Shown in pieces: positions 1 through 7,075 of a stretch of 29,911 nt of DNA. The notes beneath the pieces were generated by a model. It ran no database searches. It worked only from the letters and a program-made list of their open reading frames with translations, and had not been told where the DNA came from. Both the position numbers and the translations under genes were made by a program. The DNA is from JALOOE01 sp964423545 (GTDB lineage: Bacteria > Chloroflexota > Anaerolineae > CG2-30-64-16). How positions within the stretch are numbered: the first letter of the stretch is position 1; the number at the start of each line of letters is the position of its first letter. Location: the NCBI GenBank assembly GCA_964423545.1, contig CAYRFV010000033.1:1-29911 (forward strand). The letters run 5' to 3'.

Positions 1-303
1 GCGGCAGAGGCTGCACGGAGCGGCGTGTTCACCCAGGTATCAGGAGTCTTCGTGCCATAGATATTTCGTAGCGCAGATTTACGTCCTGTATCCGTCGGAC
101 TGTGTATTGCGACGCTTGCTGGAGGTCTGCCTATGTGGTAGGATATCCGAAGGGCAAGAATGGGATCGCAGTTCTGGCATCGAAGCGGCTCCTTGCGTAT
201 GACCCCTTGCCTGTAGCTACGAACACCGACATGATACGCCTTGTCCCGCCGAATTGCCACTTTTCTGTTGCTGTTTGCCAATCTGCTGAGTTGCTGGTTT
301 CCC
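1..303. other. Upstream region with no convincing gene
   Basis: Frame 1 is open from base 1 to a TAG at 58-60 and could be the last 19 codons of a gene cut by the window edge (ending GVFVP), but that is too short to identify. Bases 61-303 are visibly less GC-rich than the genes and look intergenic. An open frame at 102-323 overlaps the kinase start and has no recognisable protein features. No strong sigma70-type promoter was found here. Confidence 0.4.
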
Positions 304-1842
304 ATGCTCCTCCTCGGCCTTGACATCGGAAGCACCACGATCAAGGCGGCCGTCTATGACCCCGAGAGCGGCCGCGTGGTCGCCCTCGCCGCGCGCCCCA
401 CACCCACCGACCATCCCGCGCCGGGCCTGAGCGAGCATGACCCCGAAGCGCTGTGGCAGGCGGTCTGCGCGTGCCTGCGGGAGGTCGTTGCCGATTGTAG
501 GGGCGGGGTCGCCCCGCCCCCGCAGATCGCGGGCCTGGCGATCGCGAGCCTGGCCGAATCAGGAGTGCCGATCGACGCAGCGGGGCGCGCCCTCAGCCCG
601 CTGATCGCCTGGTATGACCGCCGCTCGGAGCCACAGGCAACGTGGCTCGACCGCCAGATCCCAGAGCAGGAGCTGCACGCGATCACCGGGCAGCGGGTCA
701 CGGCTTCTTTCGGAGTGTGCAAATGGCTGTGGATGCGGGAACACTGGCCCGAGGCCGCCAGCCAAATGGAGACCTGGCTGCCGGCGCCCAACTACATCCT
801 GTGGCGGCTGACCGGCGAGCGGAGCATCGACTTCAGCCAGGCGTCGCGCATGTTGGCGTTCGATCAGCGGCGCCTCGACTGGTCCGAGCGGATCCTTGAC
901 GCCGTCGGCCTGCGCCGCGAGCAGCTGCCGCTGCCGCTGCCGGGCGGCACGATCGTCGGCGCAGTAACCTCAGCAGCCGCAGGGCAGACTGGGCTGCCGG
1001 CCGACCTGCCCTGTGTGCTCGGCGGCCATGACCACCTGTGTGCGGCATTTGCTGCGGGCGCCTATCGTCCTGGCGTCGTGGCCGATTCGTCCGGCACGGC
1101 CCAGGCCGTTCTGACGGTCGTTCCCGGCTTCGCCTCTACGCCGAAGATGGCCGCGGCCGGATATGCCTGTTATGCTCACGTCATTGCCGGGCAGTATATT
1201 CTCAAGGTGGGGCTCAAGGCCGCGGGCGGCGCCATCGAATGGCTGGCGCGTCAGCTCGCCGGACCCGGAACCCCGCCGGACCGCCTGCCCTACGACGAGT
1301 TACTGGCCCTGGCCGGTCGCGGCGCGGGCGTGCGCGCCGGGCCGGTCTGGCTCCCGCATCTCATTGATTCAGGCACCCCCGAAGGGGATCGTCACAGCCT
1401 GGCCGCGCTGGTAGGGGCCAGGATCGAGCATGACGCAGGGGACATCTTTCGGGGCTTGTTGGAGTCGTTGGCGTTCTGGCTGCGACACAACCTGGAGGAC
1501 GTGGCATATCTGCCGATCTGGCAGCCGGTGGAGGAGGTGGTCCTGCTCGGCGGGACAACGCGACTGGCGCTCCTCTCGCAACTCAAAGCCGACATCTTGG
1601 GCCGGCCGGTAATCGTGCCGGAGCTGCCAGAAGCGGCGGCCATCGGCGCAGCGCTGCTGGCCGGGCTGGGCGCCGGCATCTTCCGCTCGCCGGCCGAGGC
1701 GGTCGGGTCACTGCGCTATGGACGGGAGATCATCGAGCCGGATCCGGTGCGAGTCCTCTGGTACGACCGGCTGTATCGCGAGGCGTACCTGCCGCTGTAC
1801 AGTGCGCTGCGCGAAGTCAACCATCGGCTGGCAGCGATGTGA
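304..1842 (+). CDS. FGGY-family carbohydrate kinase, candidate gluconokinase
   Basis: This is a 512-residue cytoplasmic sugar kinase of the FGGY family, which transfers phosphate from ATP to a sugar or sugar acid. The N-terminal phosphate-binding motif GLDIGSTTIKAAVYD follows directly after the start. The catalytic-base region is GGHDHLCAAFAAG (about residues 239-251). The C-terminal nucleotide-binding motif VVLLGGTT and the EAAAIGAALLAGLGAG segment are present, and the length is normal for the family. I chose ATG 304 because the family motif begins four residues later; an in-frame TTG at 241 would add a non-homologous hydrophobic tail. The substrate is not readable from sequence. The presence of gnd, an SMP-30 lactonase and uronate genes downstream favours gluconate, with other aldonates or xylulose as alternatives. 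A GC-rich palindrome lies inside the gene at 500-520. Confidence 0.85.
   Translation: MLLLGLDIGSTTIKAAVYDPESGRVVALAARPTPTDHPAPGLSEHDPEALWQAVCACLREVVADCRGGVAPPPQIAGLAIASLAESGVPIDAAGRALSPLIAWYDRRSEPQATWLDRQIPEQELHAITGQRVTASFGVCKWLWMREHWPEAASQMETWLPAPNYILWRLTGERSIDFSQASRMLAFDQRRLDWSERILDAVGLRREQLPLPLPGGTIVGAVTSAAAGQTGLPADLPCVLGGHDHLCAAFAAGAYRPGVVADSSGTAQAVLTVVPGFASTPKMAAAGYACYAHVIAGQYILKVGLKAAGGAIEWLARQLAGPGTPPDRLPYDELLALAGRGAGVRAGPVWLPHLIDSGTPEGDRHSLAALVGARIEHDAGDIFRGLLESLAFWLRHNLEDVAYLPIWQPVEEVVLLGGTTRLALLSQLKADILGRPVIVPELPEAAAIGAALLAGLGAGIFRSPAEAVGSLRYGREIIEPDPVRVLWYDRLYREAYLPLYSALREVNHRLAAM
500..520. repeat. Perfect GC-rich palindrome inside the kinase gene
   Basis: GGGGCGGGG (500-508) and its exact complement CCCCGCCCC (512-520) are separated by three bases. 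The flank reads TTGTA just before it. It encodes CRGGVAPP in frame, in a variable stretch between the N-terminal helix and the IAGLAIASLAESGVP segment of the FGGY kinase. It resembles the dispersed GTAGGGGCG-type hairpins I recall from Chloroflexi and cyanobacteria; that resemblance is from memory and no second copy was seen in this window. Confidence 0.75.
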
Positions 1843-1898
1843 CGGCCGGCCGGACAAGAGGCGCACGCGCTGCGAGCTTGCCCGTCGGGCATCTCTCT

Positions 1899-1921
1899 CG
1901 CAGCGGGCTTGGCCCGCTGCG
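1899..1921. terminator. Stem-loop between convergent genes, probable bidirectional terminator
   Basis: A 10-bp perfect stem, CGCAGCGGGC paired with GCCCGCTGCG, closes on a three-base loop. It sits in the 93-base gap between the stops of the FGGY kinase (+) and the PhyH-like gene (-). No U-tract follows on either strand, so intrinsic termination is only likely, not proven. An alternative stem, CTGCGAG (1870-1876) with CTCGCAG (1897-1903), would compete with it and encloses a smaller GCCCG/CGGGC hairpin at 1880-1890. Confidence 0.55.
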
Positions 1922-1935
1922 CTGCCGCAGGTCGT

Positions 1936-2775
1936 TCAGGCGCCCATCGGCCCGGCGCGAAGGCTCATGCCAGGTCGAAGCGGGGGCACGGGCTGAAGGA
2001 TCTTACGACGCTCCGGCGTCAAGCGGTCCAGCAAGGCCTGAGAGTACTCGTAGCCGAAACGCGTGCTCCCCCAGCTCGCGCCGTAACGGGTGATGATGAC
2101 GCGGCGCTGCCCCGGATTCGTGCGGCTTGATCCGCCGTGCATGATGCCGTCGACAAAGAGAACGGCGTCGCCCTTCTTCAGGTGCACCTCGATGGCCCCT
2201 TCCAGCGCATCCATCCGATCCAGGCCGGCATAACTGCCGGCGTTCGGATGCGGGAAATTGGACTTGTGGCTGCCTGGAATGACCATCGTGGCGCCATCCC
2301 CGGGACCGATGTCGGTCAGCGCCAGGATCACATTGCACTGACCACAGCGGAAGACGCCGTTGGCATAGTGATAGATGCCGCGCAGCGCACCCTGATAGCC
2401 GCCGGAATGCACCGGATGGTGACCGCCGGTCTCGCGCACCGAGAGAATACATTCATCGATGAACAGCCCCTCGACATACGATTTCTCCTCGCCGCAGTAA
2501 TGCCGCACATACTCGATCCAGCCGGGATGGTCGATCAACGTCTCAAACGGCCCCCCTAGCTCGACGCAGTTGTGCAGCTCCAGGCCGGTCGAGGCGGTGT
2601 AGTCGCGGCGCTGCGCGTTGCCATACCACTCACCATACCGGAGGGGCGGGATCGCGTCGATGGTCCGGTTCAGGGCATCCACCAGTTCAGGCTCGACGGC
2701 GTTCCTGAGAACCAGGTAGCCGCGCAGATCAAACAGGAAGTCATCCAATGGGGTCGGGCGTCTGGAGTCCATCAT
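1936..2775 (-). CDS. Phytanoyl-CoA dioxygenase (PhyH) family protein
   Basis: A 279-residue protein of the PhyH Fe(II)/2-oxoglutarate dioxygenase superfamily, cytoplasmic, substrate unknown. The recognisable core is ALTDIGPGDGATMVIPGSHKS (about residues 152-172), followed by a distal motif with H213 (IMHGG) and arginines 224-225 that could bind the 2-oxoglutarate carboxylate. The proximal iron motif HxD/E is not visible anywhere in the protein; the nearest candidate is GGHHPVHSGG at 117-126. Related proteins of this subfamily, as I recall, also lack a clear HxD, so activity may be altered or absent. The start ATG at 2775 has an AGGAGC ribosome site six bases upstream. It is the only minus-strand gene in the uronate island and is transcribed divergently from uxaC across a 201-base gap. 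Confidence 0.8.
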   Translation of the reverse strand: MMDSRRPTPLDDFLFDLRGYLVLRNAVEPELVDALNRTIDAIPPLRYGEWYGNAQRRDYTASTGLELHNCVELGGPFETLIDHPGWIEYVRHYCGEEKSYVEGLFIDECILSVRETGGHHPVHSGGYQGALRGIYHYANGVFRCGQCNVILALTDIGPGDGATMVIPGSHKSNFPHPNAGSYAGLDRMDALEGAIEVHLKKGDAVLFVDGIMHGGSSRTNPGQRRVIITRYGASWGSTRFGYEYSQALLDRLTPERRKILQPVPPLRPGMSLRAGPMGA

Positions 2776-2797
2776 CCGTGCTCCTGAGCGAGATTTC

Positions 2798-2866
2798 GCG
2801 CGAACGCATCATGTGCAAGTATGACTCATGCATGGATCATGGCTGTAATCCGGGATACGTTCGCGC
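2798..2866. repeat. Widely spaced inverted repeat in the PhyH-uxaC divergent gap
   Basis: GCGCGAACG (2798-2806) is perfectly complementary to CGTTCGCGC (2858-2866). Pairing continues inward after one mismatch with ATC/GAT (2807-2810 and 2854-2857). The arms sit between the PhyH start and the uxaC promoter. A separate interrupted dyad, TTCxCACxGTGxGAA, lies at 2870-2884. These could be half-sites for a regulator of both divergent genes or a transcript hairpin. Confidence 0.5.
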
Positions 2867-2898
2867 CGGTTCACACGGTGCGAAAACGGGGGCGAGCT

Positions 2899-2927
2899 TT
2901 GGCGGAATGGGTGCAGGGATGTATAAT
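2899..2927 (+). promoter_or_regulatory. Sigma70-type promoter of uxaC
   Basis: TTGGCG at 2899-2904 and a consensus TATAAT at 2922-2927 are separated by exactly 17 bases. The gene starts at 2977, giving a leader of about 40 bases. Position and match make this the best promoter in the window. It probably drives uxaC and the genes that follow. Confidence 0.75.
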
Positions 2928-2928
2928 G

Positions 2929-2945
2929 CTGTGAATCTATCACAG
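2929..2945. promoter_or_regulatory. Operator-like palindrome at the uxaC transcription start
   Basis: CTGTGA (2929-2934), five bases, then TCACAG (2940-2945): a 17-bp perfect dyad one base after the -10 box, covering the expected +1. A dimeric repressor bound here would block initiation. The half-sites resemble the CRP motif TGTGA-N6-TCACA but with a spacer of five, so a CRP-type site is not assumed. No regulator gene is present in the window. Confidence 0.55.
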
Positions 2946-2976
2946 TGTCGTATCTCACGGCAACGGAGAAGACCCG

Positions 2977-4398
2977 GTGAACAACCGATCCAACCCTCTC
3001 CCTCCCGACCGTTTCTTCGATCCCGATCCGCGCCAGAAGGAGATCGCTCGGCAGCTCTATGCCCAAGTCGCCGGCCTGCCGCTGGTCTGCCCGCATGGCC
3101 ACGTCGATCCGCGCATGTTTGCGGACCCGGACTATTCATTCGGCAGCCCGGCTGACCTGCTGATCATTCCCGACCATTATGTCTTCCGCATGCTCTACTC
3201 GCAGGGCGTGCCGTTGGAGGCCCTCGGCGTGCCGCGACGCGATGGTGGTCCCGTCGAAGCAGACCACCGCAAGATCTGGAAGACGTTCGCCGAGCACTTC
3301 CACCTGTTTCGCGGCACGCCGACCGGAGTCTGGCTGGCGCAGGAGTTGGTCGAGGTGTTCGGCGTCGAGGAGAAGCTCAATGCAGCGTCGGCCATGCGCA
3401 TCTACGACCGGATCGCCGATTGCCTGACAAGGCCCGAATTTCGCCCACGCGCCCTCTTCGAGCGCTTCAATATCGAAGTGCTGGCCACCACCGACGCCGC
3501 TGCCGATGGCCTGGCGCATCACCAGGCAATCAGAGCCTCCGGCTGGGGTGGCCGCATTGTGCCCACCTTCCGACCGGACGCGGTGGTCAACCTCGACGCC
3601 CCGGGCTGGCGCGAAAACATCACGGCGCTCAGCGCGTCCTGCGGGTTCGATGTCAGCAGCTATCGCGCCCTGATCGAGGCGCTGGAAAGCCGGCGCGCAT
3701 TCTTCAAACAGATGGGCGCAACGGCCACGGATCACGCCGTGCTGGTTCCCGTGACCGGTGAACTGAGCGCAGCCGAGGCTGAGACCATCTTCGCTCGCAG
3801 CCTCAAGGGGCAAGCCAACGCGGACGATGCTGCGCGGTTCACCGGGCACATGCTGATGGAGATGGCGCGCATGAGCATTGAGGATGGATTGGTGATGCAG
3901 CTCCATCCCGGTTCGCTCCGCAACCACAACCCGGAGGTTTTCGCCCGTCACGGCCTCGACAAGGGCGCCGATATCCCGATCCAGACCGAGTACACGCGCA
4001 ATCTCAAGGCGCTTCTGGACAAGTACGGTCGCGATCCGCGCTTGACGCTGATCCTCTTCACGCTCGATGAGACCGCCTACAGCCGCGAGTTGGCGCCGTT
4101 GGCGGGGCACTATCCCGCGCTGCGGCTGGGCCCGCCGTGGTGGTTCCACGACAGCCTCGCGGGCATGGCGCGTTACTTCGATCAGGTGATGGAGACGGCC
4201 GGGCTCTACAATACCGCGGGTTTCAACGACGACACGCGTGCCTTTCCGTCAATCCCCGCGCGCCACGATGTGTGGCGTCGCGCCAGCGCCAACTGGCTCG
4301 CCGGCCTGGTCGTACGCAGCCTTATCGATCTCGACGAGGCGGAGGAGATGGTGCGCAATATGGCCTACGGGCTGGCCAAGAAAGCGTACAAGCTGTAA
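2977..4398 (+). CDS. uxaC: Uronate isomerase (glucuronate/galacturonate isomerase)
   Basis: A 473-residue cytoplasmic isomerase that converts D-glucuronate to D-fructuronate and D-galacturonate to D-tagaturonate, the entry step of hexuronate breakdown. It is an amidohydrolase-fold protein: the metal-binding HxH is visible as PHGHVDP (H40, H42), followed by the family-typical DPDYSFGSPADLLIIPDHYVFRML segment in which IPDHYVFRML is the substrate-side motif. The MQLHPGSLRNHNP and FNDDTRAFPSIPARHD stretches (the latter near residues 410-425) also match UxaC. Length is normal. I chose GTG 2977, which has GGAGAA six bases upstream; no ATG lies nearby. It is the first gene after the promoter at 2899-2927, and uxaE follows after 103 bases. 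Confidence 0.95.
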   Translation: MNNRSNPLPPDRFFDPDPRQKEIARQLYAQVAGLPLVCPHGHVDPRMFADPDYSFGSPADLLIIPDHYVFRMLYSQGVPLEALGVPRRDGGPVEADHRKIWKTFAEHFHLFRGTPTGVWLAQELVEVFGVEEKLNAASAMRIYDRIADCLTRPEFRPRALFERFNIEVLATTDAAADGLAHHQAIRASGWGGRIVPTFRPDAVVNLDAPGWRENITALSASCGFDVSSYRALIEALESRRAFFKQMGATATDHAVLVPVTGELSAAEAETIFARSLKGQANADDAARFTGHMLMEMARMSIEDGLVMQLHPGSLRNHNPEVFARHGLDKGADIPIQTEYTRNLKALLDKYGRDPRLTLILFTLDETAYSRELAPLAGHYPALRLGPPWWFHDSLAGMARYFDQVMETAGLYNTAGFNDDTRAFPSIPARHDVWRRASANWLAGLVVRSLIDLDEAEEMVRNMAYGLAKKAYKL

Positions 4399-4415
4399 TC
4401 ACCAGGCAAGCACCG

Positions 4416-4472
4416 ACGATCAGAGACGCACGAGTCCCCTGGACACACGGAGGCGATATCGTCTCTGATCGT
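4416..4472. repeat. 13-bp perfect inverted repeat between uxaC and uxaE
   Basis: ACGATCAGAGACG (4416-4428) pairs perfectly with CGTCTCTGATCGT (4460-4472), with a 31-base loop that itself holds a small GTCC/GGAC hairpin. It lies 18 bases after the uxaC stop and 29 bases before the uxaE start. No U-tract follows, so it is not a standard terminator. It could be an mRNA processing or stabilising structure, an attenuator, or paired regulator sites. Confidence 0.7.
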
Positions 4473-4501
4473 TCATCCTTCGCCTGTGGAATGGAGCACG
4501 C

Positions 4502-6031
4502 ATGCGGAACATCAGGAACCTTCCAGGCGTAGAGATCTTCCCGAATTCCCCCGTTGAGGCATCGGACGTCGAATTTGCGCTGGCCAAGATGGCCAACGGC
4601 CGGCGACTGGCCTTGCTGGTTGCAGCGGGCGCGACCGTCCCGGCGGATTTCGAGGGTGAGACCAGCGAGCAAGGCGGCAAGACGCTGCTCCTCGGCCCGA
4701 CCAGCCCGCGCAACGCGGCCGCACTGCGCAGGCATCTGCCGTGGTTGCAGCCGCGGCCGCTCGGCCTGCGCACCTCAGCGGGAATGGGCGACCGGCTGGG
4801 ACTGGCAACGGCAGGCCATGTGCAGGCGGTGCGCGCGGTGGGAGGTGAGATCGCGCCGATCTTTGCGCAACAGAGCATTCGCGAGATGGCGCGGACCGGC
4901 CGTACGCCGCAGCAGGTGATGGATGATGCCATGTGGGGCGTCTTCCAAGAGGGGTGGCAGGCCGGCGCCGGCGCCGACGCCGATCACCTCAAGACGACCG
5001 CCGACATCGACGCCTGTGTGGCGGCCGGCTTCACCTTCTTCACCATCGATCCGGGCGAGCATGTGGACGGCGCAGCCGACACCGACGGTGTGGCGGCCCT
5101 GGGCCGCAAATATGACGCACTGCCGTGGCTGAGCCTGGAGACCAGTGCGGCGGCTCTGAGGGCGGCGTATGTTGGCAAACGCATCGCTGTAGAGGAGCGC
5201 GCCATCGTCTATGACGATGAGACGCTGCTGCGTGCGGCGGTCAAGTACGGCCGCGCCGTAGCGCATGTGGCGGCGATGCACCGGCGCCTGGACGAGCATC
5301 GGCAAGCGCGAAATCCGAGGGTTGGCTCCACGTCCGCAGCTGCCGACCCGTTCGAGTTGGAAGTGTCCGTCGATGAGACAGATACCCCGACATCTCACGC
5401 CGAGCACCTGTTCATCGCGCGTGAGCTGCGCCGACTGGGAGTGAGGTGGGTCAGCCTGGCGCCACGCTACGTCGGACGCTTCGAGAAGGGTGTGGACTAC
5501 ATCGGAGACCTTGCGGCGTTCGAGGCTGACTTCGCCGGACACGCAGCCATTGCCCGCGCGGTCGGTCCCTACAAGTTGAGCCTCCATTCCGGCTCCGACA
5601 AGTTCAGCGTCTATCCCATCGCGGCGCGGCTGACGCGCGGCCTGGTGCACCTGAAGACCGCTGGAACCAGCTACCTGGAGGCATTGCGCACCATCGCTGC
5701 GCTCGATCCGGCCTTTTTCCGTGAGCTATACGCCTTTGCCCGCGAGCGCTACGAGACGGACCGCGCCAGCTATCACGTGTCAGCACAGCTCTCGCGCGCG
5801 CCGGCCCCCGACGATGTGGGCCAGGCCGACCTGCCAGCACTGCTCGATCAGTTTGATGCGCGAGAGATCCTGCATGTAACCTTCGGATCGGTCCTGCGCT
5901 GGCAGAACGCAGATGGCAGCCTGCGCTTCCACCCGCGCTTCATGGGTCTATTGACTGCGAATGGGGACGCGTACGCCGCCAACGTGAAAGCACACTTCAT
6001 CCGTCACCTGGCGCCCTTTGTGACGCGTTGA
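4502..6031 (+). CDS. uxaE: Tagaturonate/fructuronate epimerase family protein
   Basis: A 509-residue cytoplasmic protein of the UxaE family, described in Thermotoga maritima as interconverting D-tagaturonate and D-fructuronate, so that galacturonate and glucuronate breakdown share one branch. I recognise the family from the conserved sequence around residues 120-190: APIFAQQSIREMARTGRTPQ, then the HLKTTADIDACVAAGFTFFT segment, and IDPGEHVD. Further acidic and histidine motifs, LEVSVDETDTPTSHAEHLFIA (about 281-300) and KLSLHSGSDKFSVYP (about 359-373), probably bind the metal and substrate. ATG 4502 has GGAG five bases upstream. The gene lies directly between uxaC and the mannonate oxidoreductase, exactly where this activity is needed. 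The family call is firm; the direction and exact substrate are inferred from neighbours. Confidence 0.88.
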   Translation: MRNIRNLPGVEIFPNSPVEASDVEFALAKMANGRRLALLVAAGATVPADFEGETSEQGGKTLLLGPTSPRNAAALRRHLPWLQPRPLGLRTSAGMGDRLGLATAGHVQAVRAVGGEIAPIFAQQSIREMARTGRTPQQVMDDAMWGVFQEGWQAGAGADADHLKTTADIDACVAAGFTFFTIDPGEHVDGAADTDGVAALGRKYDALPWLSLETSAAALRAAYVGKRIAVEERAIVYDDETLLRAAVKYGRAVAHVAAMHRRLDEHRQARNPRVGSTSAAADPFELEVSVDETDTPTSHAEHLFIARELRRLGVRWVSLAPRYVGRFEKGVDYIGDLAAFEADFAGHAAIARAVGPYKLSLHSGSDKFSVYPIAARLTRGLVHLKTAGTSYLEALRTIAALDPAFFRELYAFARERYETDRASYHVSAQLSRAPAPDDVGQADLPALLDQFDAREILHVTFGSVLRWQNADGSLRFHPRFMGLLTANGDAYAANVKAHFIRHLAPFVTR

Positions 6032-6054
6032 CGGACGACGCAGGGCAATAGACG

Positions 6055-6068
6055 CAGCGTCGACGCTG
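6055..6068. promoter_or_regulatory. 14-bp perfect palindrome upstream of the SDR gene
   Basis: CAGCGTCGACGCTG is fully self-complementary with no spacer. It lies 24 bases after the uxaE stop and 71 bases before the SDR start. An uninterrupted dyad of this kind suits a dimeric DNA-binding protein better than an RNA hairpin. No clear promoter was seen beside it. Confidence 0.4.
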
Positions 6069-6139
6069 TCGCCTTTCGTCCCCGCTCTACTGACCACCGT
6101 ACACTTCGGACGATGATCACCGCAGAAGGACTTGAACTC

Positions 6140-6985
6140 ATGGACCTGACCGAAATCACTCTGACCTACAACTTCACGGGCCACACTGTCGTCATCACTG
6201 GCGGCGCGGGGATCCTGGGAGGTGAGATGGCGTGCGCGCTGGTGGGATGCGGCGCCAATGTTGCGGTGCTGGACCGCGACCCGAAGCTTGCTGACCGACT
6301 GATCGAGCGCGTCAAGATGATCGATAAGCCGGGCATCGGGCGACTCGCCGTCGTCTATGGCGACGTGCTCAACAAAGAGACGCTGCTGCAGGCGGAAGAG
6401 ATCATTCGGACGGAGCTGGGGGCGGCCGACGCGCTGATCAACGCGGCCGGCGGCAATCGACCGACTGCCACCACCGGGCCCGATCTGAGCTTCTTCGATC
6501 TGCCCGACGACGCGCTGCGCGGCGTCTTCGATCTGAACTTGCTCGGCACGATCATCCCCAGCCAGATCTTCGGCCGGGGCATGGCCGAGCGGGGGGAAGG
6601 CGCCATTTTGAATATCTCTTCGATGAGCGCATTCCGACCGTTGACGCGCGTCTTGGGCTACTCGGCTGCGAAGGCCGGCATCAGCAATTTCACGCAATGG
6701 CTGGCCGTGCACATGGCGAAGGAATACTCACCTCGCATCCGCGTCAACGCCATTGCACCTGGCTTCTTCCTCACCGAGCAGAACCGGTATCTGATGACGG
6801 ACAAGGAAACCGGTGAGCTCACCGCGCGCGGGAAGGCAGTCATCGCACATACGCCGATGGGACGCTTCGGCTCGCCCGACGAATTGCTCGGCGCCGTGCT
6901 GTGGCTCCTGTCGCCTGCCTCCTCCTTCGTGACCGGTGTTGTGATTCCGATCGACGGCGGCTTTGACGCGTACAGCGGCGTATGA
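6140..6985 (+). CDS. uxuB: SDR-family D-mannonate oxidoreductase (fructuronate reductase)
   Basis: A 281-residue short-chain dehydrogenase, cytoplasmic, expected to reduce D-fructuronate to D-mannonate. The dinucleotide motif is TGGAGILG (20-27), the NAAG motif is at 101-104, and the catalytic residues are S161, Y174 and K178 (YSAAK). Aspartate 45 after the second strand favours NAD(H). The C-terminal stretch FFLTEQNRYLMTDKETGELT with TPMGRFG and a final GGFDAYSGV is characteristic of the SDR-type UxuB, the type found in Bacillus subtilis, rather than the long-chain UxuB of E. coli. I chose ATG 6140, nine bases after AAGGA; the in-frame ATG 6113 lacks a ribosome site. Its place after uxaC and uxaE supports the role. 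A different hexuronate or polyol substrate cannot be excluded. Confidence 0.85.
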   Translation: MDLTEITLTYNFTGHTVVITGGAGILGGEMACALVGCGANVAVLDRDPKLADRLIERVKMIDKPGIGRLAVVYGDVLNKETLLQAEEIIRTELGAADALINAAGGNRPTATTGPDLSFFDLPDDALRGVFDLNLLGTIIPSQIFGRGMAERGEGAILNISSMSAFRPLTRVLGYSAAKAGISNFTQWLAVHMAKEYSPRIRVNAIAPGFFLTEQNRYLMTDKETGELTARGKAVIAHTPMGRFGSPDELLGAVLWLLSPASSFVTGVVIPIDGGFDAYSGV

Positions 6986-7075
6986 GATCACCGGGTGGAA
7001 GTCGATGTGTCGCAGCACGGCAACGGCTGCTCTACGGACTGTCCAACGGTTGAGTTTGCGAGGAGCACACGACGG

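Noticed and set aside
241..303. N-terminal extension of the FGGY kinase resembling a signal peptide (SRRIATFLLLFANLLSC)
   Set aside because: It requires a TTG start with no ribosome site, and FGGY kinases are cytoplasmic with the motif directly after the start.
2929..2945. CRP binding site
   Set aside because: Half-sites are similar but the spacer is five bases, not six, and the position over +1 suits a repressor.
3136..4149. 337-codon minus-strand open frame opposite uxaC
   Set aside because: It is antisense to a highly conserved enzyme and has no ribosome site or known motif.
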